Assembly: GCF_021533215.1 (NCBI RefSeq)
Contig: NZ_JAJNKA010000006.1
Span: 186,001 to 250,000 of the forward strand
Source of the DNA: Portibacter lacus
Lineage (GTDB): Bacteria; Bacteroidota; Bacteroidia; Chitinophagales; Saprospiraceae
DNA length: 64,000 nt
Direction of reading: 5' to 3'
Numbering within the stretch: position 1 is the stretch's first letter; each line of letters opens with the position of its first letter. The translations under genes were made by a program, and so were the position numbers. Positions 35,587-44,863 of the stretch are shown in pieces. Under the pieces are notes generated by a model. It was not told the origin of the DNA and searched no databases. It saw nothing but the letters and a program-made list of their open reading frames with translations.

Positions 35587-35781
35587 ATGAAGCAAGAGTT
35601 AATCGATACCACTATCGATTTATATACTATTTCAAGGAAAATTAAGGAACATAACTTTGATTTTAATAAGAAATACCCCAAAATTCAAAGTCAGCTGGAC
35701 AGTGGCGATATTACTGAATCAATTTCCATTATGAGGCTTCTTTTAAATGAGTTATCTTCCTTTAAAATTTGGTCAAGATGA
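35587..35781 (+). CDS. Small protein of 64 residues translationally coupled to the histidine kinase
   Basis: MKQELIDTTIDLYTISRK to LNELSSFKIWSR: a short, mainly helical, charged protein with no signal peptide from this start. A GTG start at 35548 would add 13 hydrophobic residues and make it a membrane-anchored peptide. Its stop overlaps the kinase start (ATGA at 35778-35781), the usual sign of coupling, and it supports translation. I recognise no family. It may be a regulator of the kinase or only a leader ORF; evidence is mostly from context. Confidence 0.45.
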   Translation: MKQELIDTTIDLYTISRKIKEHNFDFNKKYPKIQSQLDSGDITESISIMRLLLNELSSFKIWSR

Positions 35782-37688
35782 ATTTACGGATCCTCACATA
35801 CTTTTTATTACTTCCTACTGTCGCGCTAGGCCAGTCTGTTCATCTAGATAGTCTCAAAACGATCATTTCATCTAATATCCCTTTAACTGAAAAAGAAGAA
35901 CCTATTTGGAAACTCTTAGAAGAAGTTTCTTGGACAGAGCCTTCTTTTTCAATGACGCTGGTAGACAGCCTATTAGCTATACCTGGTATCCACCAAGACT
36001 CTTCTAAATTCATGGAAGTGGTCAGGTATCAAGGAAAGACCCAGCGAGCTGTAGGAAATTATGTCAATAGCTTGAAAAAATATCAGCAACATTACGACTA
36101 TCATGAAAGAACGAAAGATACACTGGGCATGGCGCTATCTGCTAGTCAGATTGGCATTTTAAATCTCTTCAGTGGTAATATGACCATCGCACAAGACTAC
36201 CTTTTGAAATCTCATGCTTTCTATGTTGCGAAAGGAAGCCAAGCTGATATCGCAGGAGCAAATAATGGATTGGCTAGTTTTTATGCTGATATGGGACAGA
36301 ATGATAAAGCGATTGAACGCTATAAAATGGCATTAAAAGCTTATGACCTAGCAAAGGATACTTCCGGAATGGCTAATGTTCATGCTAATCTAGGTTTAGT
36401 CTACATTGACCTAAAAAAGTATGATGAAGCAGAAGCAAATTTGAGGCTGCAAGGAAAGTACGATTCTATTATCGGCACCAACTGGGGCCTAGGATTTTAT
36501 TTTGATTTTATGGGATATTTATATTCTGAGCAAGCTAGATACGAAGAAGCGTATGAAAACTATAATATCGCACTTAAGATTAGAGAAGGAGAACAAAGTC
36601 ATTATAACTTAGATGAATCGAGAGTTAGTTTGGCCAATGTTATGCTAAAAATGGGGCGTTATGATGAGGCCATTATTGAAGCCGAGAAAATATTTGAGAA
36701 TAAAGAAAAGCAACAGTCGCTGACTCACCAGCAATCTGCGTTCGAAATACTTTCAGAGGCGTATGAAATAACGGGCAATTATAAAAAGGCTTTCGAAAAT
36801 CAAAAGTCTTATAAGATGATTAGCGATTCTATATATAATCGAGATCACCTTGGAGAAATTGCGGAGAACGATGCGAAGTTTAATAAAGTGGAACAAGACA
36901 ATGAAATCGCTCTATTAAATTCAGAAAAAATGGCCTCTGCAAAAATTCTGAAGCAGAAAAATAGAACTATAGTTATCGGTGCAATCAGTTTATTTCTAAT
37001 AAGTTTTCTTTCTTTCCTATTGTATAGAGTGTTAAGGAAAGTGAATCTTCAGAAATCGGAACTATCTCTTGCATTGCGTGATAAAGACCTGCTGATTAAG
37101 GAAATTCACCACAGAGTTAAGAACAATCTCCAGTTAGTTTCTAGCTTGTTGTCTATGCAGTCGAGGACGATTTCGGATCCATCAGTGTCAGGAGCGATAG
37201 AAGATGGAAAGTCTAGGGTGCGATCTATGGCTTTAATACACAATGATTTATACCAGAATGAGAACCTGAAAGGAGTGAACGTGAAAAGTTATCTAGATGA
37301 TCTATGCACGGAATTATTTAATACTTACAACATTAATCCGAGTCGAGTAGAATTAGAACTAGATATAGATGATATTATTCTTGACATAGATACGATTGTT
37401 CCACTTGGTCTGATTATCAATGAATTAATTACAAATAGCTTAAAGTATGCTTTCCCGGATGAAAGAGAAGGTGTTCTTAAAATTAAATTGAGAACTGCTG
37501 AAGATCAGTTAATGCTAACCATTTCAGATGATGGAATAGGCTATGATATAGATTCCGCGGGTTCGAATAAGTCATTTGGAACAAAGTTAATTAAGGCTTT
37601 GACTAAGCAACTGAAAGGTGATATTTCTGTGGTGTCTGAAGATGGAACAAGAGTAGAAATTGCATTCAAAAAGTTTGAATTAGCTTAG
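35778..37688 (+). CDS. Orphan TPR-containing sensor histidine kinase (HisKA_2 type)
   Basis: A 636-residue protein. The start is set at ATG 35778, which overlaps the preceding stop; an upstream TTG (35769) is less likely. Signal peptide 1-18, then about five to six tetratricopeptide repeats (about 80-360, such as DIAGANNGLASFYADMGQNDKAI), a coiled coil, a membrane helix near 397-417, then the phosphoacceptor region EIHHRVKNNLQLVSSLL with the EIHHR His near 444, and ATPase motifs NELITNSLKYAF near 535 and SDDGIGYD near 580. HisKA_2 kinases often answer light, nutrient or general stress signals. No response regulator is adjacent, so its partner lies elsewhere. Confidence 0.85.
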   Translation: MNLRILTYFLLLPTVALGQSVHLDSLKTIISSNIPLTEKEEPIWKLLEEVSWTEPSFSMTLVDSLLAIPGIHQDSSKFMEVVRYQGKTQRAVGNYVNSLKKYQQHYDYHERTKDTLGMALSASQIGILNLFSGNMTIAQDYLLKSHAFYVAKGSQADIAGANNGLASFYADMGQNDKAIERYKMALKAYDLAKDTSGMANVHANLGLVYIDLKKYDEAEANLRLQGKYDSIIGTNWGLGFYFDFMGYLYSEQARYEEAYENYNIALKIREGEQSHYNLDESRVSLANVMLKMGRYDEAIIEAEKIFENKEKQQSLTHQQSAFEILSEAYEITGNYKKAFENQKSYKMISDSIYNRDHLGEIAENDAKFNKVEQDNEIALLNSEKMASAKILKQKNRTIVIGAISLFLISFLSFLLYRVLRKVNLQKSELSLALRDKDLLIKEIHHRVKNNLQLVSSLLSMQSRTISDPSVSGAIEDGKSRVRSMALIHNDLYQNENLKGVNVKSYLDDLCTELFNTYNINPSRVELELDIDDIILDIDTIVPLGLIINELITNSLKYAFPDEREGVLKIKLRTAEDQLMLTISDDGIGYDIDSAGSNKSFGTKLIKALTKQLKGDISVVSEDGTRVEIAFKKFELA

Positions 37689-37761
37689 CACATCACAAAG
37701 TGCGAATAAGACTTATCGGTAAGAATTGCAATTTTTACTAATTTCACTAAAAATTCGAAAA

Positions 37762-39411
37762 GTGAAATTAGTTTACCTTCTACTTATAGCCGCAGTCATA
37801 GTCAGCTGCTCATCAAAAAATAATCTGGCATCTAATGTTGCAAGCGGATATGACCAGGCTGCAATCCTTACTAAGAATGCGACGCATGAGAACAAGAGGA
37901 TGCAATACAAGCTTATAACTTCTAAGGTTCTAGATAAAAAAGCCATCCAGAAGTCAATTAAGAAGCAAATAAAGGGATTTACTAGTGAGGATTATGAAAC
38001 TCTGAAACCATTAATTTATGAGCAAGATATACCTACGATCCAAAATCATATTCAGCAAGGCTCGCTGACTTATAAGATGTTAGTGCAGTGGTATCTTTAT
38101 AGAATTAATAAGTTTGAATTTGAGCCGAATACATCTCTGCATACGATTATTGCCATAAATCCTAATGCAGTTGCTGACGCAGAGGCAAGGGACCTTTCGC
38201 GTTCCTCTGATGATCATGGTATCTTCGGAATGCCTATTTTACTAAAAGATAATATCAATGCGCAAGGAATGCCCACGACGGCTGGAGCAATTGCCCTAAA
38301 AGACAATTACGCTGAGGATGCATTCATCGTTAAGCAAATGAAAAATAAAGGAGCCATTATACTAGGAAAGGTTAATCTCAGTGAATGGGCTTACTTCTTT
38401 TGCAGTGGATGTCCAGTAGGATACAGCGCTATCGGGGGCCAGACCTTGAATCCATATGGTCGTACCATTTATGAAACGGGTGGGTCTAGTGCTGGGAGTG
38501 GAACTTCAATGGCTGCAAATTATGCTGCTGCAGCCATCGGAACTGAGACTTCAGGTTCCATTCTTTCGCCAAGTAGTCAGAATTCAGTAGTTGGGCTAAA
38601 ACCAACGATAGGTTTATTAAGTAGAAGCGGTATTGTACCCATTTCAAGCACGCTAGATACGCCTGGCCCGATGACTAGAAATGTAATCGATAATGCAATA
38701 GTTCTTTCAGCTATGGTAGGAAAAGATGCGCAAGATTCATATACCTCTCTAAGTTTTAATGAGAAAGATTATACCCAGAACTTGGAAGAGCTTGATTTAG
38801 TCGGGTTAAGATTAGGAGCGAATAAGTCCTTCATGAACAATGTGCCATTGTATGCAGATATAATGGTCGCCTTGCAGAAAATGGGTGCTGAGGTATTCGG
38901 TTATGAGCCTACGAAAGTGGACTTAGACGGTTTTCTGTCCATTCTTAATATAGATATGAGGAATGATTTGCCTGAATATTTGACCAATCATGCAGGACCT
39001 AAAGTTCAAGTCAGAAGTGTGAAAGACGTAATGATATTCAATCAGAAAGATATGGATACACGTGCACCATATGATCAAGAATTGTTTGCAGGCATTATCG
39101 CTGATGAGACAACCGATGACGAGCTGAAAGAAATTATAAGTAACGGACAAGCTGCGGCAAGAGCCTTCTTTGATGTGCCAATGGAAAAATTTGAATTAGA
39201 TGCCATAACATCTATTAATAACTATGATGCTTCTCGTGCTGCTATTGCCTACTATCCAGCCCTCACGATCCCTATGGGATATCAAGAGGACGGTGAACCG
39301 ATGAATCTTACCATCATTGCACCGAGTTTGTCTGAAGAGAAATTGCTTAAGATTGGCTATGTAATAGAACAAGCAACGAAATTGCGTGTGCCTCCTGAAC
39401 TAGGAAAGTAG
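37762..39411 (+). CDS. Amidase-signature-family lipoprotein
   Basis: The chosen start is GTG 37762, which gives a clean lipoprotein signal (VKLVYLLLIAAVIVSCSS with lipobox IVSC); a TTG at 37726 is possible. The amidase triad is Lys in ILLKDNI (about 163), cis-Ser in GGSSAGSG (about 237) and nucleophilic Ser in GTETSGSI (about 261). It is related to GatA and peptide amidases but is exported and without GatB or GatC near. Expected reaction: hydrolysis of a C-N amide bond at the periplasmic face of the membrane. It is followed by a terminator. Confidence 0.85.
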   Translation: MKLVYLLLIAAVIVSCSSKNNLASNVASGYDQAAILTKNATHENKRMQYKLITSKVLDKKAIQKSIKKQIKGFTSEDYETLKPLIYEQDIPTIQNHIQQGSLTYKMLVQWYLYRINKFEFEPNTSLHTIIAINPNAVADAEARDLSRSSDDHGIFGMPILLKDNINAQGMPTTAGAIALKDNYAEDAFIVKQMKNKGAIILGKVNLSEWAYFFCSGCPVGYSAIGGQTLNPYGRTIYETGGSSAGSGTSMAANYAAAAIGTETSGSILSPSSQNSVVGLKPTIGLLSRSGIVPISSTLDTPGPMTRNVIDNAIVLSAMVGKDAQDSYTSLSFNEKDYTQNLEELDLVGLRLGANKSFMNNVPLYADIMVALQKMGAEVFGYEPTKVDLDGFLSILNIDMRNDLPEYLTNHAGPKVQVRSVKDVMIFNQKDMDTRAPYDQELFAGIIADETTDDELKEIISNGQAAARAFFDVPMEKFELDAITSINNYDASRAAIAYYPALTIPMGYQEDGEPMNLTIIAPSLSEEKLLKIGYVIEQATKLRVPPELGK

Positions 39412-39472
39412 TTCAAATGTAAGCTTTTGATTATTTAGGTCAATTTTATAATTTCGGAAGAATAGAATACGC

Positions 39473-39515
39473 AATAAAAAAACCAGCACATTTTGAAACG
39501 TGCTGGTTTTTTTAT
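39473..39515. terminator. Strong bidirectional intrinsic terminator
   Basis: Arms AAAAAAACCAGCAC (39476-39489) and GTGCTGGTTTTTTT (39500-39513) form a 14-bp stem with a 10-nt loop, and end in A and T tracts on the two strands. It serves the amidase gene (plus) and the convergent TonB-type gene (minus). Confidence 0.9.
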
Positions 39516-39530
39516 TCTTGAAGCCTTTAT

Positions 39531-40532
39531 TTAGTTAATACCTTGATAGTTGTCGATTTTCAATGTATACCGACCACACTGTTCTTTAGGCGCAGTAAAA
39601 TCAGGTTCGTATTTGTATTTCTGTAAAGCTGCTAAAGCTTGTTTTAATAATTTCTTATCGTTAATGGTGGTCAGTGAGTTGATGATTTCAACATACTGGA
39701 CGCTACCTTTTCTGTTGATACATACCTTAAATGTTATTTTACCTGACTTTCCAGATGCATTAGCGACCATACTTGGATCTCGATAGGTAATCCTTCTTCC
39801 GAATACTCCATCACCACTATCGTCATATTCCCCGATTCCAGCTCCTCCGTCTCCGATTCCACTATCTCCATCATCACCACCGGCATCACTTCCTGCTCCA
39901 GGGCCAGCATCTGCTTTTCCTACACCAGTTGTTTTTCCACCATTCGGTGAAGTTGTTTTAGAATCGCTTCCTGATGTTTTTACGGCTCCTGAACTTCCTG
40001 AACCAGTCGTTTTCGTCTTGGTCGTTGGTTTTGTAGTCGGCTTAGGAGCAGGTTTCGGTGGAGTAGGGATGACTTCTGGCTCTGGCTCTTCTATGACTAC
40101 TGGCTCTTCCTCTACTGCAATTACATCTGAAATTTTATCTAGGATTCTTGTGAATACAGGTTTTGTTGGTTCTGGCGTTTCTACCACAACTGGTTCTGGT
40201 TCCGGCTCAGGTTCTGGAATTGGTTCTGGCTCCACTTCTGGTTCTGGTTCCGGCTCTTCCTCTGGCTCAGGAGTAACTTCAGCTTTCTGAAATTTCTCGT
40301 CTTTAGGTGCAGGTGCTCCAGCAGCTGCTTGACTTTTGAAACTTGCTGAACTCTTAGAATCTGAAAAATTTACCGCAACTGCAAATTGTCTATCGATGCT
40401 TTTATTTGGAACTTCTAAAGGCATTTTCCATAATAAAAACAATAGCAATAAGAGCAGTAAATGTATAGCCACAGAAAACCTCTTAGATCTTCTTTGGATT
40501 CTTTGTTCTTCTATACTTGCTGAAATCTGCAT
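39531..40532 (-). CDS. TonB-family energy transducer
   Basis: A 333-residue protein: an N-terminal segment with a membrane helix at 21-37, a long Pro/Glu-rich spacer (about 85-165, runs of EPEP) that would bridge the periplasm, a Gly/Ser-rich stretch, and a C-terminal beta domain (about 245-333) with KITFKVCINRKGSVQYVEII and LKQALAALQKYKY. This architecture and C-terminal pattern are those of TonB proteins, which couple ExbB/ExbD proton motive force to outer-membrane receptors. No ExbB or ExbD is near. Two Cys in the C-terminal domain (CINR, QCGR) are unusual. A TolA-like role cannot be excluded. Confidence 0.75.
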   Translation of the reverse strand: MQISASIEEQRIQRRSKRFSVAIHLLLLLLLFLLWKMPLEVPNKSIDRQFAVAVNFSDSKSSASFKSQAAAGAPAPKDEKFQKAEVTPEPEEEPEPEPEVEPEPIPEPEPEPEPVVVETPEPTKPVFTRILDKISDVIAVEEEPVVIEEPEPEVIPTPPKPAPKPTTKPTTKTKTTGSGSSGAVKTSGSDSKTTSPNGGKTTGVGKADAGPGAGSDAGGDDGDSGIGDGGAGIGEYDDSGDGVFGRRITYRDPSMVANASGKSGKITFKVCINRKGSVQYVEIINSLTTINDKKLLKQALAALQKYKYEPDFTAPKEQCGRYTLKIDNYQGIN

Positions 40533-40681
40533 AAACCTTTTTTATTTAAAGACTACAATTTAAAACCAAATTGTGTTAATGTATCCTTAATTATATATTA
40601 ATAAAAATATAAATACGACAAACAATGTGCCTAAGTTGCCCATCCAATAATAAACGCAAGGGTTTTTCTTAAAATTGCTAA

Positions 40682-41203
40682 CTATTTGTAATATTCTTGC
40701 TCATTGACAACAATATAACCTTTAATTATCTGTGCCAAGTGATGTTCAAGGTGAAAAATATAGTCCCACACAAGAAAAGAAAGCGTTCCTTTTATACTCG
40801 GATCAAGCTTATTCATCGCCATTTTATCAAAATGATGTTCCGAATACTCCTTTAACAATTCATCTTTGGGAATTCCAGCTATAAGAATAGCAAGGTGTTG
40901 CTGTGCTGAAATAAACGTCTGAATAACTTCCTCGCCACCTCTTAACTTATATTGGTTTAATGCAACCCATTGATCTTGATCATAAGACTGATAACTCATA
41001 TGTTTTTCGGTCAATGTTAGCACAATTCGCTGGTGATTATGATAAGCGGAATCTATAAGATGACCAAGGATTTCTTTGTATGTCCATTTTTGATTTTCAT
41101 TATGGCCATCCAGAAATTCAGGACCTAAAGATTCTAATAGGGATACACTCGAAATAATGATATTCATTAGTTTTTCCGCGTAGAGAACTGCAGGATTTTT
41201 CAT
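40682..41203 (-). CDS. DinB-like four-helix-bundle protein
   Basis: A 173-residue protein with the DinB/YfiT helical pattern: KWTYKEILGHLIDSAYHNHQ and FLVWDYIFHLEHHLAQI, where the His residues of the two helices would form the metal site of this superfamily (thiol S-transferases and related). No signal peptide, cytoplasmic. It overlaps nothing but lies 0 bp from the next gene (stop at 41204). Reaction unknown; known relatives are bacillithiol transferases, yet that pathway is not visible here. Confidence 0.7.
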   Translation of the reverse strand: MKNPAVLYAEKLMNIIISSVSLLESLGPEFLDGHNENQKWTYKEILGHLIDSAYHNHQRIVLTLTEKHMSYQSYDQDQWVALNQYKLRGGEEVIQTFISAQQHLAILIAGIPKDELLKEYSEHHFDKMAMNKLDPSIKGTLSFLVWDYIFHLEHHLAQIIKGYIVVNEQEYYK

Positions 41204-41701
41204 TTAAAAAGCACATTTAGGAGGTAAAGGAGATACAGTGTCTAGTGATATGGCGAATTGATCATCTAGGATTACCGTTTCAAAGCCCGATGCTACACTT
41301 CCACTCATTGCACTAAGACCATATCCGAAATTATTCATATGCCCCCTGATGATTACAGAATCTGATGCTAGTATTTGTACTGGAGATCCTGATCTAATAA
41401 AGGGTTGTTCATTGACATGACTATGACTCAGATTCCTTCTATAGATTAAATTTCCCGAAACATCGATGATTTCCCACCAGTCAGCATATTGGTCACAACC
41501 AGTATCAGGACTTTTCAGGGTAACATTAAAAAGATATGCATTTTCATTTCCAGAAACTGCAACCTTTTCGACGACCACTGAAGAGTCCTGATTGACGGTA
41601 TGTTCTTGATTTTCATCTTTATTCAACTGTTCATCTGATAAGGAACAATTAAAAACTAATAAACAATATGAAAACAAACATAATTTATACAACATCTGCA
41701 A
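41204..41701 (-). CDS. Small lipoprotein of unknown function
   Basis: A 165-residue protein with a signal ending in LLVFNCSL (lipobox Cys about residue 19). The mature domain has VSGNENAYLFNVTLKSPDTGC, DQYADWWEIIDVSG, and a C-terminal TVSPLPPKCAF with a Cys pair probable. I do not recognise the family. It is upstream of the DinB-like gene by zero bases, so the two are one unit. It begins downstream of the pyrophosphatase gene, with an inverted repeat (41740-41793) between. Confidence 0.6.
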   Translation of the reverse strand: MQMLYKLCLFSYCLLVFNCSLSDEQLNKDENQEHTVNQDSSVVVEKVAVSGNENAYLFNVTLKSPDTGCDQYADWWEIIDVSGNLIYRRNLSHSHVNEQPFIRSGSPVQILASDSVIIRGHMNNFGYGLSAMSGSVASGFETVILDDQFAISLDTVSPLPPKCAF

Positions 41702-41739
41702 TTCGTTTATAAGATGAAAAATAGAGGTAATGTCTTGTC

Positions 41740-41793
41740 ATACTTTACATTACTAACTCAATTTCATGCTTTAACTATGCGAATGTAAAGTAT
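41740..41793. repeat. 12-bp perfect inverted repeat in the ppa-lipoprotein gap
   Basis: ATACTTTACATT (41740-41751) and AATGTAAAGTAT (41782-41793) are exact reverse complements 30 nt apart, just after the ppa stop on the minus strand. No T tract follows, so it is not a classic terminator; it may be an attenuator, a processing hairpin or a binding site. Confidence 0.6.
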
Positions 41794-41799
41794 AGTGTA

Positions 41800-42339
41800 T
41801 TATTTAATTTCAAATTTCACTCTGTAATCTTCCATACTTTGCTTGATTACATCAATAGCTATACTTCTGTTTTGAAATTCATCAACGGTAACCGTTTTAT
41901 TTTCAAGTTTTTTATAATCTTCGAAGAAAGAACGTAATTCGTTAATCCAGTGTGCTGGTAGTTCTTCTATCTGTTCATAGTGATTTACACTCATATCATT
42001 CGCAGCCACGGCGATGATCTTATCATCCATTTCACCTCCATCCATCATTCTCATGACACCGATCACTTTAGCTTTAACTAAGGTCATAGGCACTATTTCT
42101 ATCTGAGAGAGTACTAGGATATCAAGCGGATCATTATCATCACAATAGGTTTGCGGTATAAATCCATAATTTGCTGGATAGTTAATAGACGAGTACAAAA
42201 CTCGATCTAGTATTAGCATTCCAGATTCTTTGTCTAATTCGTATTTCGCTCTACAATTCTTTGGTATTTCAATGATTCCAGTTACGAAATTAGGTGCTTC
42301 CGCACCAGTAGCGACGTCATGCCACGGATGTACATTCAT
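41800..42339 (-). CDS. ppa: Inorganic pyrophosphatase (family I)
   Basis: A 179-residue soluble protein. The signature DNDPLD is at 68-73, with the further acidic ligands in [22 protein letters not shown] before it and [11 protein letters not shown] near 105-115. It hydrolyses diphosphate to drive biosynthesis. It is the fourth gene of a minus-strand operon (kinase, regulator, map, ppa); the map stop is 14 bp upstream. Essential house-keeping gene. Confidence 0.95.
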   Translation of the reverse strand: MNVHPWHDVATGAEAPNFVTGIIEIPKNCRAKYELDKESGMLILDRVLYSSINYPANYGFIPQTYCDDNDPLDILVLSQIEIVPMTLVKAKVIGVMRMMDGGEMDDKIIAVAANDMSVNHYEQIEELPAHWINELRSFFEDYKKLENKTVTVDEFQNRSIAIDVIKQSMEDYRVKFEIK

Positions 42340-42353
42340 TCTTTTATTTTTTA

Positions 42354-43118
42354 TTAATCCCAGACTCCATTCATCGAAGTCAAAATGATCGGTTCTTTAT
42401 CTGTTACTACAATTGTATGTTCATGTTGAGTTACGAAACCACCCTTATTACCTACTAGTGTCCATCCGTCTTCTAGTTCAACTGCAACAGTAGATTTGGT
42501 AGAAATAAAGGTTTCGATGGCAACTACGGCATTTCTCTTAAAACGATCTCTATTAAAGCGATCACGATAATTGAGGATATCTTCTGGTGGTTCATGAAGG
42601 CTTCTGCCTACACCATGACCAGCAAGATTCTTTATAACGGTAAATTTTCTTTTTTTCGCTTCGGATTCAATTATTCTCCCGACTTCATTGACTTTCACGC
42701 CACCTTTAATGGCAAATATCGCTTTGTGCAGAATATCTTTCGATGCTTGAACTAAGTCACTATGACCATGGATATCTTCTCCCATAATAAAAGATCCACC
42801 ATTGTCAGACCAAAATCCATTCTTTTCACCGGATACGTCAATGTTAATTAAATCACCTTCTTCAAGTTTTCTTCTTGAATGAGGAATGCCATGGGCTACT
42901 TCATTATTCACGCAGATGCAGGTATAACCTGGAAATTTGTAAGATTCATATGGCGCTGATTTCGCTCCATATTTTTTTAGCAGTTTACCACCAAATTCAT
43001 CGATCTCTTTGGTCGTCATGCCCACTTCAGCATATGCTCTCATTTCGCTTAGTGTTCTAGCTACAACTTCGCTAATTTCCTGCATGCCTTTGAGCTCTTC
43101 ATCACTCTTAATAATCAT
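42354..43118 (-). CDS. map: Methionine aminopeptidase, type I
   Basis: A 254-residue protein. Metal ligands are in order: D in INIDVSGE, D in FWSDNGG, H in [13 protein letters not shown] in VVAIETFIS and E in [13 protein letters not shown]; the second His of the S1' pocket is in EVAHGIPHS. No N-terminal extension, so type I. It removes the start Met of new proteins. It lies 2 bp after the response regulator gene and 14 bp before ppa; essential genes so close to a two-component pair is unusual. Confidence 0.95.
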   Translation of the reverse strand: MIIKSDEELKGMQEISEVVARTLSEMRAYAEVGMTTKEIDEFGGKLLKKYGAKSAPYESYKFPGYTCICVNNEVAHGIPHSRRKLEEGDLINIDVSGEKNGFWSDNGGSFIMGEDIHGHSDLVQASKDILHKAIFAIKGGVKVNEVGRIIESEAKKRKFTVIKNLAGHGVGRSLHEPPEDILNYRDRFNRDRFKRNAVVAIETFISTKSTVAVELEDGWTLVGNKGGFVTQHEHTIVVTDKEPIILTSMNGVWD

Positions 43119-43120
43119 AA

Positions 43121-43810
43121 TTACTTATCTGTAAATTTATATCCAATTCCTCTTACGGATTTAAAAAATTCTGGATTCTTAGGGTCCTTTTCAAAATATT
43201 TCCGAAAGGATAGAAGGAAATTATCTATCGTTCGCGTTGCTGGAAATACGTCATATCCCCAGACTGTCTTTAATATTTGCTCTCTAGAAACGGCTTCATT
43301 CTTTCGCTCTATCAGCAACTGAAGGAGCTGTGCTTCTTTTTTAGTCAATACTAGATCTTTACCATTTCCATGTGCTTCATACGAAGAAAAATTAATTCTA
43401 TTGTCTCCGAATTGGTATACTTCAGAGGTTGCTCGCTCCGTCTTCGTTCTCCTACTAATCAATTTTTCAACGCGCAAAAGTAATTCTTCTAAATTAAATG
43501 GCTTAGCTAAATAATCATCTGCTCCCATTTTCAATCCTAATACACGGTCTTCAGCATTATCTTTAGCCGAAACGATGATGATACCGATTTCTTTATTGTT
43601 TAGTCGGACTTGCTCACAAATTTCAAAGCCATTGACCTCTGGTAACATAATATCTAAGACAATTAGATCAAAATATTGGTTCTTAGCTAATTCTAGTGCA
43701 TCCTTTCCATTTGCTGAAACAATTACCTCATAACCTTCAAGTTCAAGATTCATTTTAACAACCTTCTGAATGGTTATTTCATCTTCGACTAATAGTATTC
43801 TTTTCTCCAT
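43121..43810 (-). CDS. OmpR-family response regulator
   Basis: A 229-residue protein: receiver with acidic pair E9/D10, phosphoacceptor D53 (IVLDIMLPEVNG), and Lys in YLAKPFN, followed by a winged-helix DNA-binding domain (about 130-229) with LTKKEAQLLQLL, VWGYDVFPATRTIDNFLLS and KSVRGIGYKF. It follows the sensor kinase by 7 bp and precedes map by 2 bp. Its own targets are not visible; it could control the operon it is in. Confidence 0.92.
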   Translation of the reverse strand: MEKRILLVEDEITIQKVVKMNLELEGYEVIVSANGKDALELAKNQYFDLIVLDIMLPEVNGFEICEQVRLNNKEIGIIIVSAKDNAEDRVLGLKMGADDYLAKPFNLEELLLRVEKLISRRTKTERATSEVYQFGDNRINFSSYEAHGNGKDLVLTKKEAQLLQLLIERKNEAVSREQILKTVWGYDVFPATRTIDNFLLSFRKYFEKDPKNPEFFKSVRGIGYKFTDK

Positions 43811-43817
43811 TGTCTTT

Positions 43818-44789
43818 TCATTTTGTAGGAATCACAAGCTCAAAAATACTGCCTTCTGGCTCATTATCCCTTACAAATACCTTAATATTTAATTTTGTGC
43901 ACAACTCTTTAACCAGAAACAAACCTAATCCAGTTCCTTTTGTCGTTCGGATATGTTCATCACCTATTCGATAGAACTGATCAAAGACTCTGAGTTTCTC
44001 ATCATCTATTATACCGATTCCTGCATCCAGGACGCGAAGATACACCGATGAGTTTTTCTTCAAAATTTCCACCTTTATTTCTTTGTTAACTGGCGAATAC
44101 TTAACAGCGTTATCTAACAGATTAGAAACTATTAAGCACAAGCTTGGTTCATTCGTATGGCAAATAAATGTGTTTACGTAAGGTGGAACCGTAAATTGGA
44201 AGTGCGGATAGTTCTTTTGATATTGAGCAATTATGGGATTAATCGCTTTCAGAATATCCACATTTTCTCTATCTAAGTTCTTCTTTGGATTAAGTCTGGC
44301 GGCGGTTAGCAAGTCTTCTACAAGTTTATTCAGACGGAAAGCTTCTTCTTGGCCATTTGTAATTAATTCTAAGGCTTGACTTTCATTTAGTTTTCTTCTT
44401 TTGAATGTATCTAGAATGAGCTGGATTGCAGTAATCGGAGATTTTAATTCATGTGTTACAGAAAGGAGGAAGTTTTTTTGTTGTCTTGCTGCGAAAATTT
44501 CAGCTCGGAATGCCCGATTAAGCAGAATTATTCCGAAAATCAGAATGGCGCCAAAAAAAAGTGCTTCACTTCCGATCATCCATCGTTGTCTGTTAAGTTC
44601 CTTCGCAGATTCGGGGATTTCTATGCCGCTTTCAAGGCGCAGGTCATGTATAATAAGGGCTTGCTTATGAAGAAGAATTGCCCACCAAGCAAGAGCAGCT
44701 AACATATAGCCGATAATGAGCATAGAGAAAATTCTTATTTTTTTCCTTCCTTGTCGCCATAGTTGACTAATTAATAACCCCATTTGCAT
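43818..44789 (-). CDS. Sensor histidine kinase (HisKA class) paired with the OmpR-type regulator
   Basis: A 323-residue protein with two membrane helices (about 17-42 and 72-91) around a short periplasmic loop (about 43-70), so its sensing part is small. H-box SVTHELKSPIT places the phosphoacceptor at H113; the ATPase domain has LCLIVSNLLDNAVKYSP, DAGIGI and GTGLGLFLVKELC. There is no HAMP domain. It heads the operon kinase-regulator-map-ppa. It is divergent from the HU-CCDC81 gene; the promoter lies between 44790 and 44863, where no -7 box stands out. Confidence 0.9.
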   Translation of the reverse strand: MQMGLLISQLWRQGRKKIRIFSMLIIGYMLAALAWWAILLHKQALIIHDLRLESGIEIPESAKELNRQRWMIGSEALFFGAILIFGIILLNRAFRAEIFAARQQKNFLLSVTHELKSPITAIQLILDTFKRRKLNESQALELITNGQEEAFRLNKLVEDLLTAARLNPKKNLDRENVDILKAINPIIAQYQKNYPHFQFTVPPYVNTFICHTNEPSLCLIVSNLLDNAVKYSPVNKEIKVEILKKNSSVYLRVLDAGIGIIDDEKLRVFDQFYRIGDEHIRTTKGTGLGLFLVKELCTKLNIKVFVRDNEPEGSIFELVIPTK

Positions 44790-44839
44790 TACGAATTTTC
44801 ATATACATAATAATATAATGTATCTTTACTTTTATATTA

Positions 44840-44847
44840 TATATTTG
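44840..44847 (+). promoter_or_regulatory. -7 box before the HU-CCDC81/SPOR gene
   Basis: TATATTTG at 44840-44847 matches TAnnTTTG, 17 nt before ATG 44864. No -33 TTG is visible at 17-23 nt; the region is AT-rich, so a chance match is possible. Confidence 0.35.
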
Positions 44848-44863
44848 TGAACCAATTAAGAGA

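Noticed and set aside
37726-37762. TTG 37726 as the amidase start
   Set aside because: It gives a signal of odd length before the lipobox; GTG 37762 directly precedes a clean lipoprotein signal.
40018-40290. Ser/Gly-rich ORF on the plus strand
   Set aside because: It is the antisense of the Pro/Glu-rich spacer of the TonB-type protein; the repeat coding explains the open frame.
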